64,000 bases of DNA, from positions 1,364,001-1,428,000 of the forward strand of contig NZ_CP112972.1 in the NCBI RefSeq assembly GCF_026410925.1. The letters run 5' to 3'. Numbering within the stretch: the first letter of the stretch is position 1; every line of letters starts with the position of its first letter. The position numbers and the translations under genes are program-made. Of the stretch, positions 1 through 9,100 are shown piece by piece. The stretch comes from Halovenus salina (lineage in GTDB: Archaea; Halobacteriota; Halobacteria; Halobacteriales; Haloarculaceae). The notes below the pieces were generated by a model, which was not told the origin of the DNA, made no database searches, and saw only the letters and a program-made list of their open reading frames with translations.

Positions 1-148
1 CGAGGTGACTGTCTTCGGAACGACGCTCGTCGAAATCGCCCCCGATTTTGCCCGCACGGTTCTGGTCGCCGGTGTTGCCTACCCGCTCGTGTTTGGTGGA
101 ATTGGTGGGCTGTGTGCGTTCGGGCTCGCGCGCTGGCGTGCTGACTAA
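1..148 (+). CDS. C-terminal end of a membrane protein (partial)
   Basis: Only the last 48 codons are in the window, read in the frame that ends at the TAA at 146-148. The peptide is E-V-T-V-F-G-T-T followed by a roughly 30-residue stretch rich in Val, Ala, Gly and Leu that looks like one or two closely spaced membrane segments, ending in ARWRAD. The gene begins upstream of the window, so family and function cannot be assigned. Its stop overlaps the last 4 bases of the convergent DUF420 gene, which supports it being a real gene end. Confidence 0.55.
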   Translation, partial: EVTVFGTTLVEIAPDFARTVLVAGVAYPLVFGGIGGLCAFGLARWRAD

Positions 149-702
149 AATAGGACGTGCAGCATGAGCCAGATACAGATGCCGAGCGCAAAGGAGGTGA
201 GCCAGAGCGTCGCAGCCACGCGTCCAACACGGGCGTGTGGCGTCTCTGGGAGCGCAGAGATCGGCCGTGTCGTGGCGAGCAAGAGGACGTAGTAGACGAC
301 CGGGACTGCGATGATAGCAAAGAGGATATGAATCGCCAGCATCGGGAGGTAGAGGTACTGGTACACCGCGTCTGGCCCACCGAACTCGCTTGGCCCTTCG
401 AGCGAGATACGGTAGAGGTACAGGACGAGAAAGAGCGCGAACAGGCCGGCACTGGCGAGCATCGACGCCCGGTGTGTCTCGATATCACGGCGGCGAATCG
501 CTCGGACACCACGGAGAATCGTCCCGATAGCGAGTACACTGATGACGACGTTGAGGTGTGGGATAACCTCAACGAGCGGGTCGACTCGCACCAGCACTGA
601 TTCAGGAATGTAACCCAGGACAGCCCCGAAGACGAGCGCCAACGAGACTGCCGATAACACCGCAGTCAGTCCGCCGACGTGCTCACGAGCGTACGCTTGC
701 AT
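145..702 (-). CDS. DUF420 family membrane protein
   Basis: The 185-residue product has about five hydrophobic segments and the layout of the DUF420 (YozB-like) family: an N-terminal segment, then PHLNVVISVLAIGTI, a charged turn RGVRAIRRRDIETHRASML and the LFALFLVLYLYR segment, with a closing segment near the C terminus. His, Tyr and Arg residues lie at the segment borders as expected. DUF420 proteins are small integral membrane proteins often found near haem-copper oxidase genes; their biochemical role is not established. The start is the ATG at 700-702. It lies 16 bp downstream of the ATPase gene end on the same strand, so co-transcription is possible. Confidence 0.8.
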   Translation of the reverse strand: MQAYAREHVGGLTAVLSAVSLALVFGAVLGYIPESVLVRVDPLVEVIPHLNVVISVLAIGTILRGVRAIRRRDIETHRASMLASAGLFALFLVLYLYRISLEGPSEFGGPDAVYQYLYLPMLAIHILFAIIAVPVVYYVLLLATTRPISALPETPHARVGRVAATLWLTSFALGICIWLMLHVLF

Positions 703-718
703 ACCTGGTGCTTGGCCT

Positions 719-1789
719 CTACTCTTCTATCAGTTGCGCATCGGCGGCCAGCTCGCTGGCACGTGGACTCTCACCACCGTGCGGTGTTGCCCTGGACCGG
801 ATGCGAGCCGCGTGGACCGTCTCGGTAGCGTCGTCGACGACGAGGACCGCGCCTGGCTCCGTCGGGAGTTTGTCTGTGAACTCGCCGTCGAGATAGGTTG
901 GCTGTACGGTTTCGAGTGCGGCAAGATCGTCGGCCGCTGTGAGCCGATGTGAAACGAGGATATCAGACTGGGAGATACCGACTGCTGGAATCGCACTCGG
1001 ACGCTGTGTCGCCGTCACCAGGCTGACACCGGGTGCACGGCCCCGCGTGAGCAACAGCTCCAGTGCGCTCTCGGCCCCTCCATCGAAGAAGGCGTGTGCT
1101 TCGTCGACGAGCAACCATGGGAGACGGTCGGTCGCGTCAGCGACGCGGGCACGATAGAGCAACTGTGCGACGCCCCGACAGACGGCGTTCATCGGCGCAG
1201 TATCGAGTCCCGAAACGTCGAGGACGGTGACGCCACCACTGGTGAGTGTGGCTACGTCCAGTCCGTTGGCATCGAAGATGCCCCAGGAATCGGCGAGGTC
1301 GAGGTGGTTTCGTGCGCTGCGAATAGCTCTCTCTGGAGCGTTCGTCTCGGCGATTTCCGCCTGCATCGCCGCTATCGTCTCCCGCTTCTGTGTGGCCTGC
1401 CAGAGGAGACTGCCCGGACCGCTCTCTGGTGTGAGGTCGAGCAGCGAACACCACGATTTCGGGTCGAGCGCGTTCGGTGGAACAGTCGGTCTTCTCACGA
1501 CATCCGCCGGGACTGGCTCCTCAGCGGCAGTGTCAGCGAGCGTCTCGAAGACGCCCATCGGGTCGATGACGACTGGCGCGACACCTGTCGCACGGGCGAG
1601 TTCCTCAGCGATGACGCCGAGTGTGTAGGATTTGCCGTAGCCGCGTTTTCCAACGACGAGCATCGCGTGGGGTGTATCGAGGTCGAGCGACAGCGTCGCC
1701 CCCGCGCTCCCATCGAGCGCTCTGTACTCCCCTAGATGCCCTGTCGGTCGCTGCGTTCCGTTGTCTGTTCTGCCGATGACAAAGCCCAT
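719..1789 (-). CDS. HerA/DUF87-type P-loop ATPase
   Basis: This is a RecA-fold ATPase of the HerA/FtsK/VirD4 group. It shows a Walker A motif (GKRGYGKS, near residue 47), a Walker B with LPWLLVDEAHAF, and an arginine-bearing segment TRGRAPGVSLVTATQRPS typical of DUF87 ATPases. Such proteins pump DNA or power assembly of surface structures; which applies here is not decided by sequence. The ATG at 1787-1789 is chosen over the upstream GTG (1804) because a TATA-like box at 1811-1818 lies 26 bp before it, which fits a leaderless transcript. It is divergent from a secreted-protein gene at 1864 and may serve the pilin-like locus downstream (inference from position only). Confidence 0.75.
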   Translation of the reverse strand: MGFVIGRTDNGTQRPTGHLGEYRALDGSAGATLSLDLDTPHAMLVVGKRGYGKSYTLGVIAEELARATGVAPVVIDPMGVFETLADTAAEEPVPADVVRRPTVPPNALDPKSWCSLLDLTPESGPGSLLWQATQKRETIAAMQAEIAETNAPERAIRSARNHLDLADSWGIFDANGLDVATLTSGGVTVLDVSGLDTAPMNAVCRGVAQLLYRARVADATDRLPWLLVDEAHAFFDGGAESALELLLTRGRAPGVSLVTATQRPSAIPAVGISQSDILVSHRLTAADDLAALETVQPTYLDGEFTDKLPTEPGAVLVVDDATETVHAARIRSRATPHGGESPRASELAADAQLIEE

Positions 1790-1863
1790 GACGGCGCTGG
1801 CCACCCGCTGGTATATGAATCCCCGGCCGCGGATTTAGGGGCGATAACCGGGCACTCTCTCGT

Positions 1864-2367
1864 ATGATTCGGTACGTGGTCGCGGTACTGTTGGCGACAG
1901 CACTGCTCGGCGTCGGCTTTGTCGCAGTCGAGAGGGTGTCGGCGGTCCGTGCCGAGACACAACTCAATGGGGAGCTGTCGGCTATCGAGCGTGCGGCGGC
2001 CTCACTGCTGGAACACGACGACCCCACACCGGCCGGCCCGCCGCCACGGCGCGTGCTTGACGTTCGCCTGCCGACGGCAGGATTCGCCACTGTTGGCGTC
2101 GAGACGCTTGTCTTCGAGCCTGTCGGCAACCGGACCGTCGTGCGGTATCAACTCGGCGGTCGGCCGGCGACGACGCGGATTCTGGACGTGGCGCTCGTAA
2201 ACGCCGTCGATGGAGCGAGAACGCTCGACGTGAGCGGACGAACCGGCTCACAAACCGTCGTACTCGAACTAGTCACCGATCCCGGCAACCCCACGGTGCA
2301 GATGCGGTTCGGAAACAGTCACGAGGTGTCGGCGGCGACGGGACAGAACCGTCCCGGTACGTCGTAG
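1864..2367 (+). CDS. Single-span secreted or membrane-anchored protein, unknown function
   Basis: The 167-residue product begins with a short hydrophobic helix (MIRYVVAVLLATALLGVGFV, residues 1-20), followed by an extracytoplasmic-looking, beta-rich region with few Lys and many Val, Thr and Arg. This is the layout of a minor pilin-like or signal-anchored protein, but there is no clear class III signal peptide motif. I do not recognise a family. It is divergent from the DUF87-type ATPase, 74 bp away, and shares the general design of the gene group at 4769-10221, so it may belong to the same surface system that the gene at 2413-4095 now separates from it. Confidence 0.65.
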   Translation: MIRYVVAVLLATALLGVGFVAVERVSAVRAETQLNGELSAIERAAASLLEHDDPTPAGPPPRRVLDVRLPTAGFATVGVETLVFEPVGNRTVVRYQLGGRPATTRILDVALVNAVDGARTLDVSGRTGSQTVVLELVTDPGNPTVQMRFGNSHEVSAATGQNRPGTS

Positions 2368-2412
2368 AGCAACTGGACTGTCACAGAAGGGAGTGAACCA
2401 GACCCGTCGACG

Positions 2413-4095
2413 TCACTCAACTAAACGGAGAGCCCCGTCGCGAAACGTCAGCGGCCAGAGGCCGGGAGGCTCCGTCTCTGGCGGGTTGACGACATTACAT
2501 CTAAGTTCATCGCTGGGTGCAACGACCCTATTGTCCAGCATATAATGGAAATAAAAGCAGTGCGCAAACCGCATTTCGTAGTCCGTGGCAAGAACCTCTG
2601 TATCGCCCACAATATCATCAGGGTGGGTCAGTTTACGGTCGCCTGTCCCGGTTAGCTTCTCGAAAGTGAGGTTGCTGTTGTGCTGTGCTCGTGCTTTCTC
2701 GACAACGGTGTCTATGTCGGTGTCATCGGAATCGTAGTCCAGAAACCGCCCGGCATCTCGATACTGCTTGAAGTCAAGCATGCCACGTACCTCGACACTA
2801 TCTGTCGCGATCCACGTGTCCACATCAGGAGTTTCGCCGGCGGGAGAGTGCGTATCATCGTACACTACTTCTTCGTACTTTTCCACGGTGACATCGAGTT
2901 CGAGTCTCTCTCCGTGGCCGTCACATGTATCACACTCTGGTGCAGCGCCTCTATTGCCCCCGCCGCGACAGATCTCACACGTACGGTAGCCATCGCGAGC
3001 GCTGGCATCCTCAGTACAGTTTGGACAGGGCCCAATCGTCTTTTCTCCAGTCCCACCACACGCCTGACACGATACTTTCACCTCTCCTGTGCCGCCACAT
3101 GCATCACACACCTCTCCGACTCCGTGTCCACCCCTCTGACAGGGCTTGCGTACTGTTCCGTTTTTACACCCACAGCGTTCCCTCAGTACCCCGCTGTCAC
3201 AGCGATTCGAACATCTATGACGACCCTCACCGTCACACGATCTACAGTACTTTCCTGTACCAGAACACTGCCTACACTCGATTATACCGGTATTATTGAC
3301 GAATAGCAGCTTGCGCGAGTCGTACTTTGAGAGTGCCTCGGCCCGGTCAAACTCTTCAGGCTGGAGGATGTACCCGTCCTCTTTGAGGTCGGCTTCAGTC
3401 ATGGTTACTGACTTCTCTGAGGACGCGTCCCAGGTGTCGCGTGTCCAGAACCTCACGTTCTCGTCGACAATCGGTCGGTAATTACACGTAATGCGCTTCG
3501 CATGTGAAGAGAGAAACGAGTCCGGCAGGTCGCCCTTCACCCGCTTTGCGAAAACCTCGTGAGGGTCTGGTTTCATATCTTGGAGAAACTCCGGGACGTC
3601 CTCATGATAAATCTCTTCACGGGTTCTGGACTGGCCTTCCGTTGATGTTGCGGCCGATGACCCCGACACACTCGCAGACGAAGACTCGAGGAAATTACGA
3701 GGACCCACTGATGGAACAGCCCACGGGAGCGTCGACGGGATTACTGGTCGAATCACCGCTCCGGAAACGAGACTACCTAACCCACCAGTGACACCCAAGA
3801 TGACAAACACAACCAGGATATCGAGCCCAAACTCGTCGCTTGCCGCCCCTGTCGGGTAGGCAACTGCCGCGTACACGACGAACGTCCCGATTATCCCGGC
3901 AAACGTGGACAAGGCTAAGTTCAGCGACTGCCTGGTATCGTTAGGCCCTTGTCCGGCCGCCAGTGCCACGACCCCTGCGACAATGCCGGAAGCGAACGCA
4001 CCGGCAAAAAATAGTCCTGAGTTGTCACCGACAGTAAACATGACGGCAACGATACAGACCGCACTGACAATTGTCCCCATGTACCGAACGTGCAT
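2413..4095 (-). CDS. Membrane protein with DnaJ-type zinc-finger array, no J domain
   Basis: The N-terminal third has about four transmembrane segments. The middle holds a dense cysteine array with six CxxCxGxG-type repeats (CRQCSGTG, CRSCDGEG, CDACGGTG, CQACGGTG, CEICRGGG, CDTCDGHG) plus CGC and CPNC units, followed by an unrecognised C-terminal domain. The repeats match the zinc-binding region of DnaJ/Hsp40, which binds unfolded protein and Zn2+, but there is no J domain with an HPD motif, so it is not a DnaJ. ATG 4095 is preferred to GTG 4119 because a TATA-like box (4120-4129) lies about 29 bp before it. Its base composition is less GC-rich than its neighbours, and it splits an otherwise coherent group of secreted proteins, so it may be a later arrival. 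Confidence 0.7.
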   Translation of the reverse strand: MHVRYMGTIVSAVCIVAVMFTVGDNSGLFFAGAFASGIVAGVVALAAGQGPNDTRQSLNLALSTFAGIIGTFVVYAAVAYPTGAASDEFGLDILVVFVILGVTGGLGSLVSGAVIRPVIPSTLPWAVPSVGPRNFLESSSASVSGSSAATSTEGQSRTREEIYHEDVPEFLQDMKPDPHEVFAKRVKGDLPDSFLSSHAKRITCNYRPIVDENVRFWTRDTWDASSEKSVTMTEADLKEDGYILQPEEFDRAEALSKYDSRKLLFVNNTGIIECRQCSGTGKYCRSCDGEGRHRCSNRCDSGVLRERCGCKNGTVRKPCQRGGHGVGEVCDACGGTGEVKVSCQACGGTGEKTIGPCPNCTEDASARDGYRTCEICRGGGNRGAAPECDTCDGHGERLELDVTVEKYEEVVYDDTHSPAGETPDVDTWIATDSVEVRGMLDFKQYRDAGRFLDYDSDDTDIDTVVEKARAQHNSNLTFEKLTGTGDRKLTHPDDIVGDTEVLATDYEMRFAHCFYFHYMLDNRVVAPSDELRCNVVNPPETEPPGLWPLTFRDGALRLVE

Positions 4096-4119
4096 GTATA
4101 CTATTAGGTTAATCAACAC

Positions 4120-4378
4120 TTATCTATTTCGCGGGGAGGGTGGCTGAGAGCGAGGGCCATTCCTGTTCAGTCGAAGTATTATAGAATTGATGTTCTTCAC
4201 CGGATTCGATGCGCTTGGCCCCCTCGGCCTGTAGAGTAGGTCGAGCACGCCACATCGAGGAACGAGAACAACACCTGTCGACACGCACGTCACACGGACC
4301 CAGCGAAGAACGGTGAAAAGGTACGTTGGTGTGCGTTCGCTTGCTCAAGACGGTTGTTGTGGGTGTCACTGTCGGTTG
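4120..4378. other. Non-coding stretch before the first IS6-like element
   Basis: No convincing gene is present. The short open frames here have no family resemblance and lack an associated promoter. The region holds the upstream TATA-like box of the gene at 2413-4095 and the left copy (4371-4378) of the target duplication of the adjacent mobile element. Confidence 0.5.
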
Positions 4379-4709
4379 GGTACTGTTCAGATAAGAGGCT
4401 GCAGAAAGTCGGAAGACAAGAAAGCCCTCGGGGCTCTCAACTCCCGCGGCTCGCTGCGCGTGGTTCGAAAGAGCGGAGCTCTTTCGTCATCACGAAAATC
4501 TTTGATTTTCGAACGACTTCGGCCGCAAGCGGCCTGCAGTGTCTCCTCACGGCGCAACGCGCCGTTCGGACGGGCCGAGGCGGCAGTGCCGCCTCGCGGC
4601 TTACGTCGTCGGGGTTCGTCGAGAGCGCTTCGCCCTTTCAGTCCACCAGGATTCACTAAATTGGCCGGCAGAAACTGGCTCGCCGATTGGCGCTTATCTG
4701 AACACCGCC
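4379..4709 (+). mobile_element. 331-bp non-autonomous IS6-like element (MITE), copy A
   Basis: The element is bounded by inverted repeats whose shared core is TGTTCAGATAAG (left GGTACTGTTCAGATAAG; right end reads GGCGGTGTTCAGATAAG in reverse) and flanked by a perfect 8-bp direct repeat GTCGGTTG at 4371-4378 and 4710-4717. The ends match those of the complete IS6-type element at 59552-60248, so that transposase probably moves it in trans. It has no transposase; the interior is a run of short perfect hairpins. Confidence 0.88.
4466..4596 (+). repeat. Five-hairpin array inside MITE copy A
   Basis: Five perfect inverted repeats with 2-3 nt loops follow one another: stems of 9 bp (4466-4486, loop GGA), 8 bp (4493-4511, loop TTT), 6 bp (4521-4534, loop AA), 7 bp (4549-4565, loop AAC) and 9 bp (4576-4596, loop AGT). 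A weaker 5-bp stem lies at 4423-4435. The same series recurs in reverse orientation at 10448-10578. Confidence 0.9.
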
Positions 4710-4727
4710 GTCGGTTGGTAGCGTAGA

Positions 4728-4735
4728 TTTATATA
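4728..4735 (+). promoter_or_regulatory. TATA box of the pilin-like gene group
   Basis: TTTATATA lies 34-41 bp before the ATG at 4769, giving a predicted start of transcription about 10 nt before the start codon. The right target duplication of MITE copy A ends only 10 bp upstream, so the element has replaced whatever regulatory sequence was there. Confidence 0.65.
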
Positions 4736-4768
4736 CAATAGGGCGGCCAGCACCGGCCACCAAGTGCG

Positions 4769-5233
4769 ATGAGTCACGAAGAAGCACCGATTCAGTGTCC
4801 GGTCGGCCGCGGTCAAACGGAGCCACTTGCGGCGCTTGTCGCGGTCGCGCTGTTCTGTGTCGCGCTGTCAGTGTATGCCGGTTTCCTCACGGGACTTGTC
4901 CCGGAGTTCAGTACCGACAGAGAGCTCGCCGAGGTGACTGGTGAACGAGTCTGGGAGACCGTCAACGAGAACGGGATATTTCGAGAAGAGACAGCGCTTC
5001 GGTCGGCCCTCGACGCTGACACACTCCCTGACGGACACCGCGTCGCAGTCACCGTCACCTACGCTCATGAGGGCACTGTCACGGCGAGTCAGGCCTCGTT
5101 CGACGGGGCTGGAAGGCCCGTCGAGACAACCGAACTCAACGGCGAGACGTTCCGTCGCCCGGTCCCGGTCCAGCGCCGAAAGGGAGACGTTCGTCCGGGG
5201 ATGCTTACGGTGGTGGTGAGCGATGACGGGTAA
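4769..5233 (+). CDS. Pilin-like membrane-anchored protein (group member 1)
   Basis: The 154-residue product has the N-terminal pattern VGRGQTEPLAALVAVAL: a charged RG, then Q-x-E-P and a hydrophobic helix (about residues 17-42). This resembles archaeal class III signal peptides, where cleavage falls after the Gly and the helix builds the core of a pilus-like filament. The remainder is a small soluble domain with no recognised family. It is the first gene of a tight run: its end overlaps the next start by 11 bp. The TATA box at 4728 drives it. A role as a pseudopilin or TadE-like subunit is inferred from the N terminus only. Confidence 0.7.
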   Translation: MSHEEAPIQCPVGRGQTEPLAALVAVALFCVALSVYAGFLTGLVPEFSTDRELAEVTGERVWETVNENGIFREETALRSALDADTLPDGHRVAVTVTYAHEGTVTASQASFDGAGRPVETTELNGETFRRPVPVQRRKGDVRPGMLTVVVSDDG

Positions 5234-6155
5234 CCGGCGTGCCATCAGCACGGTTGTCGATGTGACTCTCGGTCTTCTCGTGATTGTCGCGGCCATGGGG
5301 CTGTTGGTCACCCTCACGGAGACAAAGAGTGCCGACCACAACCCGACAGACGCTGCCTACGCGGCACAGACGGTCACTGGGTCGACAGTGAACACGACGT
5401 ACTCGCTTGCCCCTGCTATCGAGCACTACTTCAGCGAGTACCGCAAGGGCAAGAACCCCTATGAGGGCGAGGAGTTAGACCGTGTCTCACAGGGACCTGT
5501 CGCCACGCAGGTGGCCGACCTCGCTGTCGCGACGGCCGCTGTCGACGGCAAGCAGTTCTCGGCCGCGACGACCGCCTACAAGAAGGCACTTGAGGAGACA
5601 CTCTGGACGCGGCTCCGTGGTTCGCGGTTCGACCTCTCGGTGACAGCACACTGGCAGCCAGTAAAGGGAGTCCCCCTCCAAGGGACGGTGACTCTCGGTG
5701 AGAGGCCACCCTCCGACGCCGACGTGAGTGCGACGACGTTCACAGTTCCGAGTGGGGTGCCGGATGCCCGCCAGAACGCGCTCGACGCAGTCGACGGCCC
5801 GGACGACTACAGGGCCGTCGCGCGTGTGGTCGCCAACGCGACGGTCGAAGGCTTGTTCTCGCCACTGGAGACACAGCGAGCGTTGGAGCGGACCGGTGTC
5901 AACTCACATCTCACGCGGTATCGCTACGAGCGACTGACGAGCGCACTCGACGGTGACCCAGAGCGTTTCGAGCGACGCGGCTGGCTATCGCCGTCGAGTG
6001 CGAACGCGACGGCCGCGAACGCGTATCTGAGCCGACGGCTCACAGCGGTGCTCGAAACACAACTCGAAGAGACTCACGCGAGCGCGGTTGACGCAGCGCG
6101 GACAGTCTCGACAGGGACGGTCACAATCACAGTCAGAACGTGGACACATGAGTGA
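5223..6155 (+). CDS. Pilin-like membrane-anchored protein (group member 2)
   Basis: The 310-residue product starts with a short basic peptide and then RAISTVVDVTLGLLVIVAA, a helix that resembles haloarchaeal type IV pilin N termini (RAxSPVIGVILM type). The body is extracytoplasmic in character, with several Asn-x-Ser/Thr sequons and a helical middle part (about residues 60-130). No family is recognised. Start and stop overlap those of its neighbours (11 bp upstream, 8 bp downstream), so the three genes are translationally linked and their products probably act in one complex. Confidence 0.7.
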   Translation: MTGNRRAISTVVDVTLGLLVIVAAMGLLVTLTETKSADHNPTDAAYAAQTVTGSTVNTTYSLAPAIEHYFSEYRKGKNPYEGEELDRVSQGPVATQVADLAVATAAVDGKQFSAATTAYKKALEETLWTRLRGSRFDLSVTAHWQPVKGVPLQGTVTLGERPPSDADVSATTFTVPSGVPDARQNALDAVDGPDDYRAVARVVANATVEGLFSPLETQRALERTGVNSHLTRYRYERLTSALDGDPERFERRGWLSPSSANATAANAYLSRRLTAVLETQLEETHASAVDAARTVSTGTVTITVRTWTHE

Positions 6156-9100
6156 GCAACAATCACCAGACGAGCGTCCAATCCGACGGTTGGTTCGGAG
6201 TGAGCGTGCACGGGTTCCGCTGGCAGTGCTCGGCGTGTTGGTACTTCTTTCGGCTGTGATGTTCGTCGGACAGATAGGGACCACAGAGGAGCCACAGCCG
6301 AACGTGGACGCAACTCTCGCGCTCGACCAGACCGAGACAAACCTACAGGCTGTGGCCAGAGACAGTATCCAGCGGGCCGCCGAACTGGCAACAACGGAGC
6401 CGGTGACCGCTCCGGCCAACAACCGGTGGGGGGCAGTCCTTGGTCGGTCGGACGGCGACTTTGCAGACGACCCCTTCGAGAACTATCTCCGGGCACTCAT
6501 CTACCTGGAACTCCGGGAGCATCTCGACCACACGAGTCAGACTGAGGGTGACATCGAGACTGCCGTAAGAATGCCGGCGGTCACCACGCCGGCGGCGCTC
6601 GCAGACGCCATCGAGCGGGTGGGTCTTGAACGAGACGGCACAGAGGTGACCGTCAGAGTGTCGAATCTCTCCGTCACTGCGACGCGGGCGGGCGAGCGAG
6701 TCGAACACAGGGAGACAGCAGTGACCGTGACAACCGTCACGCCGGTCCTGGAGATGCACGACAGGGTAACAGCCTACCAGCACGCAGTCGACGAGGCCGA
6801 CGTCACCGAGCCAGGGTTCAAACAGCGGTTCAACGCCCGGACCTACGCAATCGGATGGGCGCGGGGCTGGGCACAGAACTACCAGGCCCCTGTCGGCGAG
6901 GTGCTGGCAAACAGACACATCGAGCCGTCGGCGAACGCCGCCCTGTATCGGACACAACAGGACATCTTCGGGGCCGCCGACCCGAACCTGAAAAACGCCG
7001 TCCGACTCGGCTGGGCCTGCATGGCGCTCAAAGATGGACAAGCCATGTTCGAGGAGTATACGGCGACAGACGGTGAGAGAGGAAACAGCTCGCTGAGTGG
7101 CATGCCCGACGCTGCAGGCCGCCTCTGTAACAGCGCACACGCGTTCTACGACCGCGTTACCCAGCGAGAGCCTGACCTTCCAGAGATGGTGAACGTTCTT
7201 GACGGCCAATCTCCGCTCCAGCAGACCGAGACGGTCGCAGTCGACGAGCTTGCTGCCCTCCCGCTGGCAGAGCTGGCAGATGGGAGTTCAGGTGACTCCT
7301 TCGAGCAGATTGTACAGCGGATGTTCACCATCGAGGGACAGACAGCGACAGAGACCGACGTACGCGGCGAACTGCAACTGGACGTAGACTGTCGGCCCGG
7401 GTACAGCGGTAGCCCCATCTCCCGAGACGGGAGCTACACGATACGAGAGGGAAATCGTACCGAGAGTGACCGCGAAGAGCAGTACTACCGGTACACTGCA
7501 GAGATAGGCGTCAGGGTGTCCGCCGAGCGCGTCTGTGCGAAGCGAGACGGGAATGCGACGGTTCGGCGCCATGACACCGACAGCTACACCCTCGAAGTGG
7601 CCACGACAATCGGCGAAAGCGAGGCAAACCCGGCTGCAACCGTCGACGACGTGAACCCACGCGTCGAGATATCCCAAGCACACAAATACACGCCTGGCCC
7701 TGAAAGCCGACGAGAAGCGGCGTTCAACAACTACGACGGAACCAGCGAGACTGTCACCGAGGCACTTCTGGACGGGACTGACACCGAGAGTTACAGGGCC
7801 TGGCTCGAAGAGCGGATGGCCACGGCCAGTTACGAGCGCGGGCCGCCCCGTGACAGTCTGTTCGAGACGACTGAGACCGTCGAGCTGGATTACCAGGCGT
7901 TGCTTGGTGACACGACACTGTTTGCCGAGTTGGTCGCAGATGTCGAGATGCTACAGGAGAAAGCCGCAAACGTGTCCGTCGAAGTCGCGAGACGGGAGCT
8001 GGTCACCGGCAACCCGATGGGCCAACTGCTCGACCGAATTCAAACCGATTTCAAGGCCACGTACATCGAGAAGCCCAGCGACACAGAGTACGAGAACGTC
8101 CGCGAGAAAGTGATTTACGAGGCGCGGTACGCGTACTATCAGGCACTCCTCGAACAGCTGAATGAGGTGGCAAGCGCCCACGAGACGGCAACCGGAGAAC
8201 TCGACGACAGACTCACCGATATCGACGGCGCCTTCGCCAACACGACGCGGTTTCTCTCACAGGGCCTCCGCGAGAGCGACGCCACGCCGGACGCATTCCC
8301 CACATCGAAGTTGACCGGCGACATCAGTTACGAGATCTCGGGCTCGCCGACGTATCTACATTCCACGCAGACCGTCGACACGGACCAGGTCCCCGCAGTC
8401 GACCAGACGTTCGCTCCACTTAGGACGAGAAACGTAAACGCAGTCGATTTACCATACGAAACCGTCGTAAACGAGGTCATCGCCGCCGTGCTGAAGGCGC
8501 TGCCTGGGATGGGAGCAGAGCCGGACGCAAAGCTCTCCTTCCGGATGGCTGGCGACGTTTTGAGCGCCGGAGAGCTGGCACTGGAAGCACACCAGCACGG
8601 ACAGGAGGCCGGCCGTCAACACACATACCTGGATGAGCCGGAACGCTTCGAGCGCGATATCACAGAGTTTGCTGAAACCCTCAATGGAGCACTCGATACG
8701 TTCAGAGAGCAGGTGGCAAAGCGAACGGTAACCGCACTGTATCCGAGCCCCGCCACAGACTGCACCGTGTACGCACCGCATCAGGACGGCTATCCTGGTC
8801 CGAAGGAGTGTGCATCGGCGCACGGTTCCGATATCGAACAGACACTCGCCACCGCACTGTCAGCGGCTGAGGACGGTGTCGAGCGCGCACTCAAGCCCTA
8901 CAATACTGCCAAGACAGCACGGTTAATCGGCGATGGCAATGCGACCCAGTACATCGTCGACAACATCACAAACGAGCTGGCTGCTGACGATTACCGGGAT
9001 ATCGAACAGTTCGAGGGACGCTACGAGGCAGACCAGTGGGACAGCCTCGTCGCGGCTGCAGTCAAGCCAGCAGTGATGACAGCGAGCAAAACGTCTGTCG

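Noticed and set aside
4466-4596. Hairpins as intrinsic terminators
   Set aside because: There are no T-runs after the stems, five lie in a row, and the same set recurs within another element, so a mobile-element role fits better.
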